Source: Porticoccaceae bacterium (GTDB lineage: Bacteria > Pseudomonadota > Gammaproteobacteria > Pseudomonadales > Porticoccaceae). Taken from it: a DNA stretch of 38,594 bases. The translations under genes and the position numbers were made by a program. This document shows, piece by piece, positions 29,530 to 38,594 of the stretch (the first letter of the stretch is position 1; each line of letters starts with the position of its first letter). The notes under the pieces are model-generated. The model had not been told where the DNA came from, made no database searches, and saw only the letters and a list, made by a program, of their open reading frames with translations. The stretch spans positions 1 through 38,594 of the forward strand of contig JAQWYJ010000098.1 in the NCBI GenBank assembly GCA_029254005.1, given 5' to 3'.

Positions 29530-30138
29530 ATGTTTACAGGTATTATTTCTGCCATTGGTGAGGTAGCTGGTTTGGAGTCTCGCGGTGGCGATGTTCGATT
29601 GACAATCAACACTGGTAAATTGGGTTTGTCTGATGTGATTTTGGGAGATAGCATCGCTTGTAATGGTGCATGTCTAACGGCGGTTGAGTTAACCGACCAG
29701 GGTTTTATTGCGGATGTTTCAGTTGAAACCTTAACCTTGACCACTATTGGCAGTTGGTCTGTGGGTAGTCGTATTAACCTAGAGAAGGCTATGCAGGCTA
29801 CTGACCGCTTTGGTGGTCATATTGTTTCTGGTCATGTCGATGGTATTGGCGAAGTAGTCTCCTTAGAAGGGGACGCTAGATCCTGGCGTTTCAGAATTCG
29901 AGCACCAATAGATCTTGCGAAATATATTGCCCACAAAGGTTCTATTACAGTGGATGGCACAAGTTTGACGGTAAATATTGTTGATGGTGCTGAATTTGAG
30001 TTAAATATTGTGCCACATACAATGTTACATACGGTAATAAGTGACTACGATGTCGGCAGTAAGGTAAACCTTGAGGTCGATTTGGTGGCGCGTTATTTAG
30101 AACGTCTTTTACTGGGCGAGAAAGCTGCCGAGCAATAG
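29530..30138 (+). CDS. ribE: Riboflavin synthase, alpha subunit
   Basis: Dismutates two 6,7-dimethyl-8-ribityllumazine molecules to riboflavin. It has 202 residues with the N-terminal MFTGII and two homologous beta-barrel halves, the second beginning near GGHIVSGHVDG. AGGA lies in the leader. No FMN riboswitch was recognised in the 72 bases before it. Confidence 0.96.
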   Translation: MFTGIISAIGEVAGLESRGGDVRLTINTGKLGLSDVILGDSIACNGACLTAVELTDQGFIADVSVETLTLTTIGSWSVGSRINLEKAMQATDRFGGHIVSGHVDGIGEVVSLEGDARSWRFRIRAPIDLAKYIAHKGSITVDGTSLTVNIVDGAEFELNIVPHTMLHTVISDYDVGSKVNLEVDLVARYLERLLLGEKAAEQ

Positions 30139-30170
30139 ATAATAATTCGACTTAAGAAGAGAAATATTTA

Positions 30171-31289
30171 ATGGTATTAAATACAGTAGAAGAATTAGTT
30201 GAAGATATCCGTCAAGGAAAAATGGTTATCCTGATGGACGATGAAGATCGAGAGAATGAAGGTGATCTGGTCATGGCCGCACCGATGGTTCGGCCTCAAG
30301 ATATTAATTTTATGGCTACCTATGCGAGGGGTCTTATTTGTCTAACGCTCAATGAGCAGCGCTGTAAGCAGTTGGATCTTGCAATGATGGTTACCGGTGT
30401 AAATAATAATTCAAGTCACGGTACGCCTTTTACCTTATCCATTGAGGCCGCAGAGGGAGTAACAACCGGAATCTCTGCTGCGGATCGTGCGCGCACGGTT
30501 CAGGCTGCAGTAGCTGCCAATGCTCGTCCAGATGATATTGTTCAGCCAGGGCATATTTTCCCGCTGAAAGCTCAGGCAGGTGGAGTTTTAAGCAGAGCAG
30601 GCCATACAGAAGCGGGTTGTGATCTAGCAAAAATGGCTGGGTTTGAACCTGCCGCTGTGATTGTTGAAATTATGAACGAAGACGGAACGATGTCTCGTCG
30701 AGACGATTTGGAAAAATTTGCTGAAAAGCATCAACTAAAGATTGGCACTATTGCTGACTTGATTCACTACCGTTTAGTCACGGAAAAAACCACTCAATGT
30801 ATCAATGAAAGACCGGTTAAAACTCATTTTGGTGAGTTTATCCTCAAGACTTATTTAGACAAAGCTCGGAATGAAAAACATTTTGCCTTGGTTATGGGCG
30901 ACGTCAGTGGCAATGAGCCAGCATTGGTGCGCGTTCATGTCAACCGATTGGCAAGAGACATTCTTGCTGTTGAATCCCTTGGAGACTTCAAAGCATGGTC
31001 TTTCCATGGTGCCCTTGAGCGAGTTGCAAAAGAGGGAAGAGGTGCGGTTGTGCTTCTATATTATCCTGAGACAGCTGGTGATATAGATGCTGAAGTTGAG
31101 GCGATTTTAAATCCTACTGTTGGTAATACAAAGCTAGCGAGTGATGTGGTGTATCAACAAGTGGGCACAGGTTCACAAATACTTATGGATTTAGGTATCA
31201 AGAAAATGCGTTTGATGAGTGCACCATTTAAATTTACAGCAATCTCTGGTTTTGATCTAGAAGTTGTTGATTACGTTAGTTGTGATTAA
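30171..31289 (+). CDS. ribBA: RibBX: DHBP synthase fused to a degenerate GTP cyclohydrolase II domain
   Basis: Residues 1 to about 200 are a complete 3,4-dihydroxy-2-butanone-4-phosphate synthase: DDEDRENEGDLVMAA near 23-37, and RAGHTEAGCDL with the catalytic His. Residues 205-372 align with GTP cyclohydrolase II but lack its zinc cysteines (SECLTGD...RCDCG) and its GTP-binding and catalytic blocks. The corresponding stretch reads VRVHVNRLARDIL. The C-terminal MRLMSAPFKFTAISGF still shows the fold. This is the RibBX form known in proteobacteria, so GTP cyclohydrolase activity is not expected; the separate ribA at the right edge should supply it. The 372-residue length is normal for the fusion. 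Confidence 0.9.
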   Translation: MVLNTVEELVEDIRQGKMVILMDDEDRENEGDLVMAAPMVRPQDINFMATYARGLICLTLNEQRCKQLDLAMMVTGVNNNSSHGTPFTLSIEAAEGVTTGISAADRARTVQAAVAANARPDDIVQPGHIFPLKAQAGGVLSRAGHTEAGCDLAKMAGFEPAAVIVEIMNEDGTMSRRDDLEKFAEKHQLKIGTIADLIHYRLVTEKTTQCINERPVKTHFGEFILKTYLDKARNEKHFALVMGDVSGNEPALVRVHVNRLARDILAVESLGDFKAWSFHGALERVAKEGRGAVVLLYYPETAGDIDAEVEAILNPTVGNTKLASDVVYQQVGTGSQILMDLGIKKMRLMSAPFKFTAISGFDLEVVDYVSCD

Positions 31290-31342
31290 TTTAATTCAAA
31301 TTTAATGATCGAAATGATCAACATAACAATAGGAATTTTTTG

Positions 31343-31825
31343 ATGGGACAGTTCAGGCCTAAAGAAGGTGATTTTGATGCAGGGGCGGTTCGTATAGCTG
31401 TCATTGCCGCACGATGGAATTCTAAGATTACTGATGCTCTGCTTGATGGGGCCATTAAGGCATTGGCTCGTCATGGTATTATTGATAAAGCCGTCGATGT
31501 TTTCCGTGTGCCAGGCGCGTTTGAGCTGCCAATTGCTAGTCAGCATGCTGCGCGCACTGAGCGATATAATGGAATTATCGCTTTGGGTTGTGTTATACGT
31601 GGCGACACTCCGCATTTCGATTATGTTTGTTCAGAGACCACCCGTGGTCTCGGACAGGTAAGTCTAAAGCATAATATGCCTATCGCTTTTGGTTTATTAA
31701 CCACTGATAACTTGGATCAGGCCTTAGCAAGAGCTGGAAACAATGCTGAGAATAAGGGAGAGGAGTCTGCGTTATCGATTCTTGAGATGCTCACTGTGTT
31801 TAATCAAATGGATGGTAGTTGGTAA
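31343..31825 (+). CDS. ribH: 6,7-Dimethyl-8-ribityllumazine synthase
   Basis: Joins DHBP with the pyrimidine from RibD to form lumazine, the substrate of RibE. It has 160 residues. The catalytic His91 is in GDTPHFDYVC, and the FRVPGAFELP block is intact. I start at ATG 31343, after AGGA; the frame also opens one codon earlier at TTG. It abuts nusB directly. Confidence 0.95.
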   Translation: MGQFRPKEGDFDAGAVRIAVIAARWNSKITDALLDGAIKALARHGIIDKAVDVFRVPGAFELPIASQHAARTERYNGIIALGCVIRGDTPHFDYVCSETTRGLGQVSLKHNMPIAFGLLTTDNLDQALARAGNNAENKGEESALSILEMLTVFNQMDGSW

Positions 31826-32266
31826 ATGTCAAAAGCAAGAGAGCGTCAGAAAGCGCGTCGTATGCTGGTTCAGGCTCTGTATTCATGGGAAGTAGGTGGT
31901 ACAGATCTAGAGACTATAGAGGCAGAATTTCACGCTGATAACAAGATGAGTAAAGTTGATAACAAACTTTTTCATGCTATTTTGTTTGGTGTGCCTAAAA
32001 ATCTAACAGAGGTGGATGGTACTTTTGAGCCCTTCCTCGACCGAGACAACAAGCAACTTGATCCTGTTTCCAGGGCGGTTTTGCGTCTATCAACTTTTGA
32101 GATGATATTTAGTATAGATGTACCCTACAAGGTGGTTATTAACGAGGGAGTTAATCTCGCTAAAACCTATGGACCCACCGATGCTTTTAAGTTTATTAAT
32201 GGCGTGCTTGATCAGGTTGCCATTGTAAAGCGCGGTATAGAAATCAAAGCTGACCGCGCTATGTAG
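31826..32266 (+). CDS. nusB: Transcription antitermination factor NusB
   Basis: An RNA-binding partner of NusE/S10 in rRNA antitermination. It has 146 residues, all-helical. The basic N terminus KARERQKARRMLVQALYSWE and the C-terminal VVINEGVNLAKTYG block are diagnostic. The start codon follows the ribH stop without a gap, as in many gammaproteobacteria. Confidence 0.95.
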   Translation: MSKARERQKARRMLVQALYSWEVGGTDLETIEAEFHADNKMSKVDNKLFHAILFGVPKNLTEVDGTFEPFLDRDNKQLDPVSRAVLRLSTFEMIFSIDVPYKVVINEGVNLAKTYGPTDAFKFINGVLDQVAIVKRGIEIKADRAM

Positions 32267-32289
32267 GCTCACTTTAGGGAGGTACAAGT

Positions 32290-33291
32290 TTGTCGCGATC
32301 ATCACCCAAAAAAGCTAACGAATTTCAAATCATTGAGGCTTACTTTAAAGATTTAACTGAACAGGACGGTGTGGTCACAGGAATTGGTGATGACGGTGCT
32401 GTTATTGAATTATCTGTGAGCGGTAACCAGTTAGTGGTCGCTACAGATACACTCCTAGAGCAGGTTCACTTTCCATCCTCTGCTTCTGCCGACCGTATTG
32501 CTCATCGTGCACTTTGCGTTAATCTCAGTGATATGGCTGCTATGGGCGCCAAGCCTAGGTGGTTTACTTTAGCGCTTACTTTACCAAAAGAATATGCGAA
32601 AGAATCTTGGCTAAAAAAATTTAGTACTGGGCTTGCAGATATCGCCTCTGAGTATAGTTGCGCTCTAATAGGAGGCGATACCACTGCAGGACCTCTCACT
32701 ATATCGATTACGGTAATCGGCGAAGTGGTGGAAGGACAGTCCTTAAAACGTCACGGAGCAAGGGCGGAGGATTATATATATGTTACTGGCACTTTAGCCG
32801 ACGGTGCTGCTGGATTGAGTACCATTAACGATATATATGGTTGCACATTTATTGATATCATAGAGCGAGAACGATTGATAAATCGCTTTTACAGGCCCGA
32901 GCCAAAAGTAGCAGAAGGACTTACGTTGAATTCGATAGCTTCCGCCTGTATCGATGTCTCTGATGGGTTGGTGGCAGACTTAGGGCATATTTGTAATGCT
33001 AGTGAGCTCAACGCAGAGATTTTTACTGATAAACTGCCCGTTCACGCCAATGTTAAGCGGATATTTCCTGACAAATTTTTATCATGGGCTCTGTTTGCGG
33101 GAGATGATTACCAGTTATGTTTTACTGTTTCGAAAGAGTATCATGCGCTGATGTCAGTATGGATAGAAGACGGTATTATCGATGCTACAGAAATTGGCTT
33201 CATGGCGGTAAACTCAAAGACGAGCGGTCAGGTATTAATAGATGGAATACCATTTGAGGCATCTAAAAAGGGATTCGATCATTTTGAATAA
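32290..33291 (+). CDS. thiL: Thiamine-monophosphate kinase
   Basis: Phosphorylates thiamine monophosphate to thiamine diphosphate. It has 333 residues. GIGDDGAVI near the N terminus, DTLLEQVHF, NLSDMAAMGA and IGGDTTAG form the ATP/Mg site. The start is TTG, supported by GGGAGG eight bases upstream. Its end overlaps pgpA, the usual arrangement. Confidence 0.95.
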   Translation: MSRSSPKKANEFQIIEAYFKDLTEQDGVVTGIGDDGAVIELSVSGNQLVVATDTLLEQVHFPSSASADRIAHRALCVNLSDMAAMGAKPRWFTLALTLPKEYAKESWLKKFSTGLADIASEYSCALIGGDTTAGPLTISITVIGEVVEGQSLKRHGARAEDYIYVTGTLADGAAGLSTINDIYGCTFIDIIERERLINRFYRPEPKVAEGLTLNSIASACIDVSDGLVADLGHICNASELNAEIFTDKLPVHANVKRIFPDKFLSWALFAGDDYQLCFTVSKEYHALMSVWIEDGIIDATEIGFMAVNSKTSGQVLIDGIPFEASKKGFDHFE

Positions 33292-33769
33292 TAATCCGTC
33301 ATTGGCAACTATAATTACAAATCCTCAAATGTTTTTGGCATTTGGCTTTGGTAGTGGCCTATCACCTGTTGCTCCAGGTACCATGGGCACTCTGGTTGCG
33401 GCATTACTATGGGTGTTTCTTGCTGAACTCCCGTTGATAAGTTATTTGGTATTTATTAGTTTGTCTGGTATTTTTGGAGTATATTTGTGTGGGTCAGCGG
33501 CTAAAAAACTGGGTGTTCATGATCATGCAGGTATTGTTTGGGATGAATTTGTCGGACTTTGGATAGCCATGATAGCGTTGCCATTTGAGTGGCAATATCT
33601 AGTTTTAGGGTTTGTGTTGTTTCGTTTTTTTGATATCGTAAAGCCTTGGCCTATCAGTTGGATAGATGGCAATGTGGGCGGTGGCTTTGGTATTATGATC
33701 GACGATGCTGTCGCTGGCGTGGCCACGGGCGTAACGATTCAGTTATTGATTGTTTTTGATTTAGTTTAA
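33284..33769 (+). CDS. pgpA: Phosphatidylglycerophosphatase A
   Basis: A membrane phosphatase giving phosphatidylglycerol. FGFGSGLSPVAPGTMGT, VWDEFVG and the C-terminal DDAVAGV motif are family marks, with about four hydrophobic segments. I chose TTG 33284 (overlapping thiL by 8 bases) because it gives 161 residues and the usual N-terminal context. An ATG at 33242 in the same frame would add 14 residues inside thiL and cannot be excluded. Confidence 0.92.
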   Translation: MNNNPSLATIITNPQMFLAFGFGSGLSPVAPGTMGTLVAALLWVFLAELPLISYLVFISLSGIFGVYLCGSAAKKLGVHDHAGIVWDEFVGLWIAMIALPFEWQYLVLGFVLFRFFDIVKPWPISWIDGNVGGGFGIMIDDAVAGVATGVTIQLLIVFDLV

Positions 33770-33824
33770 GTCTACGTAAAGATAGATCAAGGAAAGAAAC
33801 TATAATAAAAAGGACATTTAATCG

Positions 33825-34994
33825 ATGAAAGCTTTGCTACCTGTCATAATTTTAATTGGCGCGGTGTGTGTTGCGGTTGTTATGAGTAGTTTGCGGCCTG
33901 AACCGGAAAAAACACCGGTGGTAAACGCTGCGCTCGCAGTTAACACTCAAACCATTTTCCCTTCCGATGTCAGCTTAATCGTCAGCTCTCAAGGCTCAGT
34001 CAAACCTCGAACGAGCACCATGTTAATTTCTGAAGTGTCAGGCACGGTTCTTGAAGTATCTGACCAGTTTGTTGTCGGTGGTCGTTTTCAGGTAGGTGAT
34101 GTTTTGTTGCGGTTGGATCCCTCGGATTACGAAGTGGCTTTGGAGCGGGCTAGGGCTCAAGAAATTAGTAAGAAGGCAATGTTTGAACTTGAAAAAGCTC
34201 GGTCGGTTCAAGCCGAAAAAGAATGGGCTATGACAGGTCGATCAGAGGAAGAAGCACCTTTGCTGGCGCTGAGAAAGCCTTATTTAGCAGAAGCTACTGC
34301 ACACCTTTTACAGGCTCAAGCAGAGGTAAAACAAGCGGAACTTAAGTTAGAGCGAACAACCATTCGTGCGCCTTATGCCGGTATGGTGTCAAACAAATAC
34401 GTCGATGTGGGGCAGTATGTCACCTCCGGTGTTCAGTTGGGTGAAATCTTTGCTGTTGATTTTGTCGAAATTAGGTTGCCTCTAACTGAAAAAGACTTGT
34501 CGCTGATGAATCCTCTCTTTTGGCAAAATCTAGGTAACAACAACGAGGTTACGCTCAGGGGATCTGTTAATGGACAGCAAGCCCAGTGGATGGCTACATT
34601 AACGCGTTCTGAAGGAGTCATTAATGAGTTGACTAGATCACAGTATTTGGTCGCTAGAGTTTCTGATCCCTATAATATTTCTAACGATAAGGCATTTGAT
34701 TCACCCCTGCTAGTAGGCACATTTGTAACCGCAACATTTGAAGGTAAAACTCTTAAAAATGTGATGAGCATACCGCGGGGTGCACTACTTAGAGGGTCTA
34801 AGGTCGCGGTGGTAGATGACTCTCAAAGGATGTCGATAAAGTCGGTAACCCTCAAATTTTCTAATGAAGACTTTTATTATGTAAGTGACGGTTTAGAGCC
34901 TGGGGCTCAAATCATTGTAAGTGCTATAGGTACCCCGGTTGAAGGGTTAAAGCTTGAGATTAGTAACAAATCGTTCCAAGGACGAGACAAATAA
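33825..34994 (+). CDS. RND efflux periplasmic adaptor (membrane fusion protein)
   Basis: A 389-residue HlyD/AcrA-like adaptor linking the RND permease to an outer-membrane channel. One N-terminal membrane anchor (about 4-20) is followed by a barrel/lipoyl segment, including SEVSGTVLEVSDQFVVGG. An alpha-hairpin (about 105-175) precedes the second lipoyl half LERTTIRAPYAGMVSNKYVD. No lipobox was seen. It overlaps the permease gene by one base. Substrate is unknown. Confidence 0.92.
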   Translation: MKALLPVIILIGAVCVAVVMSSLRPEPEKTPVVNAALAVNTQTIFPSDVSLIVSSQGSVKPRTSTMLISEVSGTVLEVSDQFVVGGRFQVGDVLLRLDPSDYEVALERARAQEISKKAMFELEKARSVQAEKEWAMTGRSEEEAPLLALRKPYLAEATAHLLQAQAEVKQAELKLERTTIRAPYAGMVSNKYVDVGQYVTSGVQLGEIFAVDFVEIRLPLTEKDLSLMNPLFWQNLGNNNEVTLRGSVNGQQAQWMATLTRSEGVINELTRSQYLVARVSDPYNISNDKAFDSPLLVGTFVTATFEGKTLKNVMSIPRGALLRGSKVAVVDDSQRMSIKSVTLKFSNEDFYYVSDGLEPGAQIIVSAIGTPVEGLKLEISNKSFQGRDK

Positions 34995-37900
34995 TGGAAT
35001 CTAAGACAACGGGGCTCATTGGATGGTTCGCTAAAAATCCTGTGGCTGCTAACTTATTGATGGTTTTGATATTTTGTGCTGGGTCATTATCGTTACTTAA
35101 TATTAGTAAAGAGATGTTTCCTCGTTCAGAGATTAATGTTGTTAGTGTGACTGCTGTGTATCCTGGAGCAGCACCAATTGAGGTTGAAAAAGGTGTCATA
35201 TTACCTATGGAGTCCGCCTTAGAGGGGCTGCAAGGTATCAAAAAGGTTAGCGCCTCGGCCGGTAGAGACTTTGCCAGAATAGATTTAGAAATTGAAAGCT
35301 ATGAAGATATCAATGAGGTTATGACTCAAATTGAGAATCGAATTGATAGCATCATTAATCTCCCAGAGGACCTTGAAAGACCAAATGTTAAACGGGTTGA
35401 ACAAAATCTTTGGGCACTGGGTATTGCCGTTTATGGAAACATGACCCAACAAGAGAAAAAAATCATTGGTGATGAAGTTTATGATGAATTGCTCGCTTTA
35501 CCCGTCATTAAAGAGGTTCAGCTTTGGGGGGCAGGGACCTACGAAATTTCTATTGAGGTTCAGGAAGATCGTCTTCAGGCGTATAATTTGACGTTAAGTG
35601 AAGTTGCTTCCGCAGTGCGTCTATCCTCTTTAGATCTCCCGGCGGGTATGATTCGTACTGAGTCAGGAAATTTATTGGTGCGCACTGAGGGTAAGGCTTA
35701 TCGAGGCGAAGATTTTGAGAATATAGTATTGCGCAGTGATCTGGACGGGACTCGGTTACTTTTGGGGGATGTTGCCGATGTGCGCGATGGATTTACAGAT
35801 AGTATTTTTCAAAACCGATTTAATCAAAAACAAGCAATTACTCTAGGCGTTTTTTCTCTTAAGGGACAAAACCTACTTAATATCAGCGAAGCTGTCCATG
35901 CCTATACAGAGGAAAAACAACAGTCGTTACCTCAAGGGCTGAGTATCAGTGTATTTGATGATGAGGCGTATTATCTCAATGGGCGTCTAGATATGATGTC
36001 GGACAACCTGCTTCTAGGTGGTATATTAGTGGCTTTGGTTTTGGGAATTTTTTTAAATTTAAAGGTCGCATTCTGGGTTATTCTCGGCATTCCAGTGAGC
36101 TTTGCGGGCGCTTTTTGGCTGATGCCCTTCGGTTCGGTTACGTTGAATATATTGAGTTTATTTGCCTTTATCATGGTTTTAGGCATTGTTGTAGATGACG
36201 CAATCGTAATTGGTGAAAGTGTATTTAGTGAGGCTAAGGAAGATTATCGAAACAAGCTTGCTGCGGGGCAAATTCCGACAGAGGGTTATCGTGCATCCGC
36301 AGAGATAGTGGTTGCTGGCACCAAAAAAGTCGCCACCCCATCAACGATTGGTGTTCTTACCACTATGGCGGCATTTTTTCCGATCATGTTCGTTACTGGT
36401 AGTTTTGATGGTATCACCAAAGCCATTGGCATAGTGGTTATTCTCTGTCTCATCTTTTCTTTGATTGAGTCAAAATTAATTCTTCCAGCGCATTTAGTCG
36501 GATTGAAATTTGGTGATAGATCCTCTGGATTTTTGGCTACGTTCAATCACTATCAAACTACTATTTCTGATGGACTTGAGCGCTTTATAGAAAAAGTATA
36601 TCAGCCTTTACTTAAAGTGGCTTTGCGTCAGCGCTATACAACCTTAGCGGTGTTTTTTGCGTTGTTAATTGTGACCTTGGGATCAATAAATAGTGGGATT
36701 GTTCGTTTTGAATTTTTTCCCAACGTTCCAGGAGATAACGTTCAGGCACAAATTACTATGCAGGACGGTGTGTCGGCAGAAAGTTTAGCTGAAACTGTTG
36801 ATACGATTGAATCAGCAATTTACAGAGTTGATAGGCGTTATCGTGATGAAAATCCCGACTCGGTGGGATTAGTTGAGCATGTGGGTTTTTTTATCTCAAG
36901 TGATGTTTCGGCTAGTTTTCGTGTGGTCTTGACCCGAGCTGAGCTAAGGTCTGTCAGTGCAACAGAAATCGAGAGGCAATGGCGTGCTGAAGTGGGTCTT
37001 TTGCCCAATGTCAGTAAACAACGCTATTTTTCAACTAGTGGACCGTCAGGTGCAGCCATAAGTCTGTCATTATCCGGGACTAATCCGGATGAATTAGTCC
37101 TTGCCGGTATGGAGCTGCAACAATATTTAGGACAGTTTCCAGGTGTTTATGATATTTACAATTCGCAGGGATCTGGGAGTAAAGAAGTTCTTATTCAGCT
37201 AAAACCTAGCGCAAGTCAGGTAGGTGTTCGTCTTTCAGAAGTGGCTACACAAGTGCGTCAAGCATTTTATGGTGAAGAAGCCCAGCGTATCCAGCGTGAT
37301 TCTGACACGGTTAAAGTGATGGTGAGATATCCGATAAAAGAGCGTCGAGCTATTTCAACGCTTGAAAATATGCATATAAGGACACCCAATGGAGATGCCA
37401 TTGCTATAGGCGATGTTGCCAATATTAGTCTTGGGATGGGTTTGACAGCAATAGATAGACTCGACCGTCAACGCACTTTGACGGTGACCGCAGAGGTTGA
37501 GGAAGAAAAATTGCAGAGTGGTATGGTCATTAATGATGTTCGAGATCAATTTGTGCCGGCACTTTTGAAAAAGTATCCCAGTGTTTCTTACCGTCTAAGT
37601 GGAGGCTCCAAAGAGCAGAGAGAGTATTATGTTAAGTTAGCGGTTAGTTTACTGGCCGCACTATTTATGATTTATGGTCTGCTAGCGGTGCCGTTAAAAT
37701 CCTATATTCAACCGCTGGTTATTATGTCGGTTATCCCCTTTGGTTTTATAGGGGCAATTATTGGCCATGTCATATTTGGTATGGTCGTTAATATGCTGTC
37801 CATATTCGGCATAATTGCGCTGGCAGGTGTAGTTGTTAATGACAGTCTTATATTAGTTGAATTTGCCAACCGAGGTCGTCAAAATAATCTCTCTATAGAG

Positions 37901-38299
37901 CAGGCCATTTTAAATGCAGGGCAAAAGCGTTTTAGGGCTATTTTGTTGACTACATTAACAACTTTTGTGGGGCTTTTACCGGTTTTATTTGAAACTAGTC
38001 TTCAAGCACAATTTGTGATTCCAATGGCGTTATCCCTTAGTTTCGGTATTTTGTTTGCCTCAACGATAACATTGGTGCTAATTCCCTGTTTGTATTTTGT
38101 AGTTGAAGCTAACCTTTGGTATTTCAAAATACTTGCGATGTTCTTATTAGCATCTTTAATACCTATATTGAGCGTTTGGTTCGGATTTTTTTCCAACACT
38201 TTAGGTGCTTTGCTTGTCGGCTTGCTTGTCGTTGCTATGCTTTATTTTACTATCGCTAGATCGATGGGATCTTTACCTAAAAATGAGATCAAGACATAA
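34994..38299 (+). CDS. RND family efflux permease
   Basis: A 1101-residue proton-driven inner-membrane pump with the two-fold repeat of six membrane helices plus large periplasmic loops. The proton-relay helix 4 reads LGIVVDDAIVIGES (Asp401, Asp402). The matching helix 10 reads GVVVNDSLILVEFANR, with Asn-Asp where AcrB-type pumps have the relay Lys nearby, which suggests a non-AcrB branch. About 40 extra residues with two hydrophobic segments follow the last canonical helix. No outer-membrane channel gene is in this pair. The pair lies between pgpA and ribA, which are often close in relatives. Confidence 0.93.
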   Translation: MESKTTGLIGWFAKNPVAANLLMVLIFCAGSLSLLNISKEMFPRSEINVVSVTAVYPGAAPIEVEKGVILPMESALEGLQGIKKVSASAGRDFARIDLEIESYEDINEVMTQIENRIDSIINLPEDLERPNVKRVEQNLWALGIAVYGNMTQQEKKIIGDEVYDELLALPVIKEVQLWGAGTYEISIEVQEDRLQAYNLTLSEVASAVRLSSLDLPAGMIRTESGNLLVRTEGKAYRGEDFENIVLRSDLDGTRLLLGDVADVRDGFTDSIFQNRFNQKQAITLGVFSLKGQNLLNISEAVHAYTEEKQQSLPQGLSISVFDDEAYYLNGRLDMMSDNLLLGGILVALVLGIFLNLKVAFWVILGIPVSFAGAFWLMPFGSVTLNILSLFAFIMVLGIVVDDAIVIGESVFSEAKEDYRNKLAAGQIPTEGYRASAEIVVAGTKKVATPSTIGVLTTMAAFFPIMFVTGSFDGITKAIGIVVILCLIFSLIESKLILPAHLVGLKFGDRSSGFLATFNHYQTTISDGLERFIEKVYQPLLKVALRQRYTTLAVFFALLIVTLGSINSGIVRFEFFPNVPGDNVQAQITMQDGVSAESLAETVDTIESAIYRVDRRYRDENPDSVGLVEHVGFFISSDVSASFRVVLTRAELRSVSATEIERQWRAEVGLLPNVSKQRYFSTSGPSGAAISLSLSGTNPDELVLAGMELQQYLGQFPGVYDIYNSQGSGSKEVLIQLKPSASQVGVRLSEVATQVRQAFYGEEAQRIQRDSDTVKVMVRYPIKERRAISTLENMHIRTPNGDAIAIGDVANISLGMGLTAIDRLDRQRTLTVTAEVEEEKLQSGMVINDVRDQFVPALLKKYPSVSYRLSGGSKEQREYYVKLAVSLLAALFMIYGLLAVPLKSYIQPLVIMSVIPFGFIGAIIGHVIFGMVVNMLSIFGIIALAGVVVNDSLILVEFANRGRQNNLSIEQAILNAGQKRFRAILLTTLTTFVGLLPVLFETSLQAQFVIPMALSLSFGILFASTITLVLIPCLYFVVEANLWYFKILAMFLLASLIPILSVWFGFFSNTLGALLVGLLVVAMLYFTIARSMGSLPKNEIKT

Positions 38300-38401
38300 G
38301 CCATATTATTTAAAAGCAATAGCTGCAAAAAGTCTGTCTGCAAGGTTCCATTGGTTGTACAATGTTGGGCCGAATATTATTAGACATTGGAGTTGCCACC
38401 A

Positions 38402-38594
38402 GTGATTCGTTATATTGAATCTTCTAAAATTCCCACTCAGTGGGGAACCTTTGATATCCATGCATTTGAAGACCCGTTCAAGGGAAAAGAACATATTGCT
38501 ATTTCTATTGGTGATTGTACTTCTGATGAACCTTTATTGGTCCGTATTCATTCAGAATGTTTAACAGGGGATGCCTTGGGGAGTATGCGCTGTG
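38402..38594 (+). CDS. ribA: GTP cyclohydrolase II, 3' end outside window
   Basis: The first 64 codons of the enzyme that opens riboflavin synthesis from GTP. The N terminus has [16 protein letters not shown], and [20 protein letters not shown] with the first two zinc cysteines ends at the window edge. The start is GTG with GGAG nine bases upstream. The motif missing from RibBX is intact here, so this should be the functional cyclohydrolase. Confidence 0.92.
   Translation, partial: MIRYIESSKIPTQWGTFDIHAFEDPFKGKEHIAISIGDCTSDEPLLVRIHSECLTGDALGSMRC

Noticed and set aside
38205-38405. 66-residue plus-strand frame across the permease end
   Set aside because: It is out of frame with the permease C terminus, and the real gene after it is ribA starting at GTG 38402.

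Overview
The window reads as chromosome of a moderately AT-rich marine gammaproteobacterium. The evidence is the glyA-nrdR-ribD-ribE-ribBX-ribH-nusB-thiL-pgpA gene order typical of that class, joined to a proteorhodopsin/retinal cluster of the kind found in coastal photoheterotrophs. The proteorhodopsin and the overall layout resemble the SAR92/Porticoccaceae type. That placement is inference from memory, not a search result. No rRNA, tRNA, CRISPR array or intact mobile element was seen.

Left part (1-11.3 kb, mixed strands). A FAS1-repeat lipoprotein is cut by the left edge. It is followed by a YtcJ-like amidohydrolase lipoprotein and by a three-gene minus-strand set: an HIBYL-CoA-hydrolase-type crotonase, CrtI phytoene desaturase and a small CPXCG zinc-ribbon protein. 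Across a 485-bp intergenic region with a clean palindrome lies a divergent acyl-CoA synthetase. Next come an unrecognised 170-residue protein with its own terminator, a di-iron fatty-acid hydroxylase gene interrupted by three different in-frame stop codons, and a NaChBac-like voltage-gated cation channel with an acid-rich selectivity filter.

Middle (11.3-22.4 kb, minus strand). About 1.4 kb looks degenerate, possibly including a transposase relic. Then follows katG with a strong terminator and a Fur/PerR-like palindrome upstream. The light-harvesting block reads, in transcription order, proteorhodopsin - (tandem hairpins) - crtE - crtB - crtY - blh - fni. It supplies IPP isomerisation, GGPP, phytoene, lycopene cyclisation and beta-carotene cleavage to retinal. 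The one missing step, phytoene desaturation, is encoded by the crtI about 10 kb downstream. Upstream of proteorhodopsin is a cryptochrome-DASH gene. Divergent from it is a coupled DUF3429-DCC-SDR trio, so the area may be a wider light-response module.

Right part (24.3-38.6 kb, plus strand). This holds housekeeping genes: rlmD, glyA, a Nudix hydrolase, nrdR, the riboflavin operon, nusB, thiL and pgpA. An RND efflux pair (adaptor and permease) follows, and then the start of ribA, cut by the right edge. The GTP cyclohydrolase II half of RibBX has lost its zinc-binding and catalytic motifs, so the separate ribA should supply that activity. The riboflavin output would feed flavin to CrtI, CrtY, Fni and Cry-DASH encoded in the same window.
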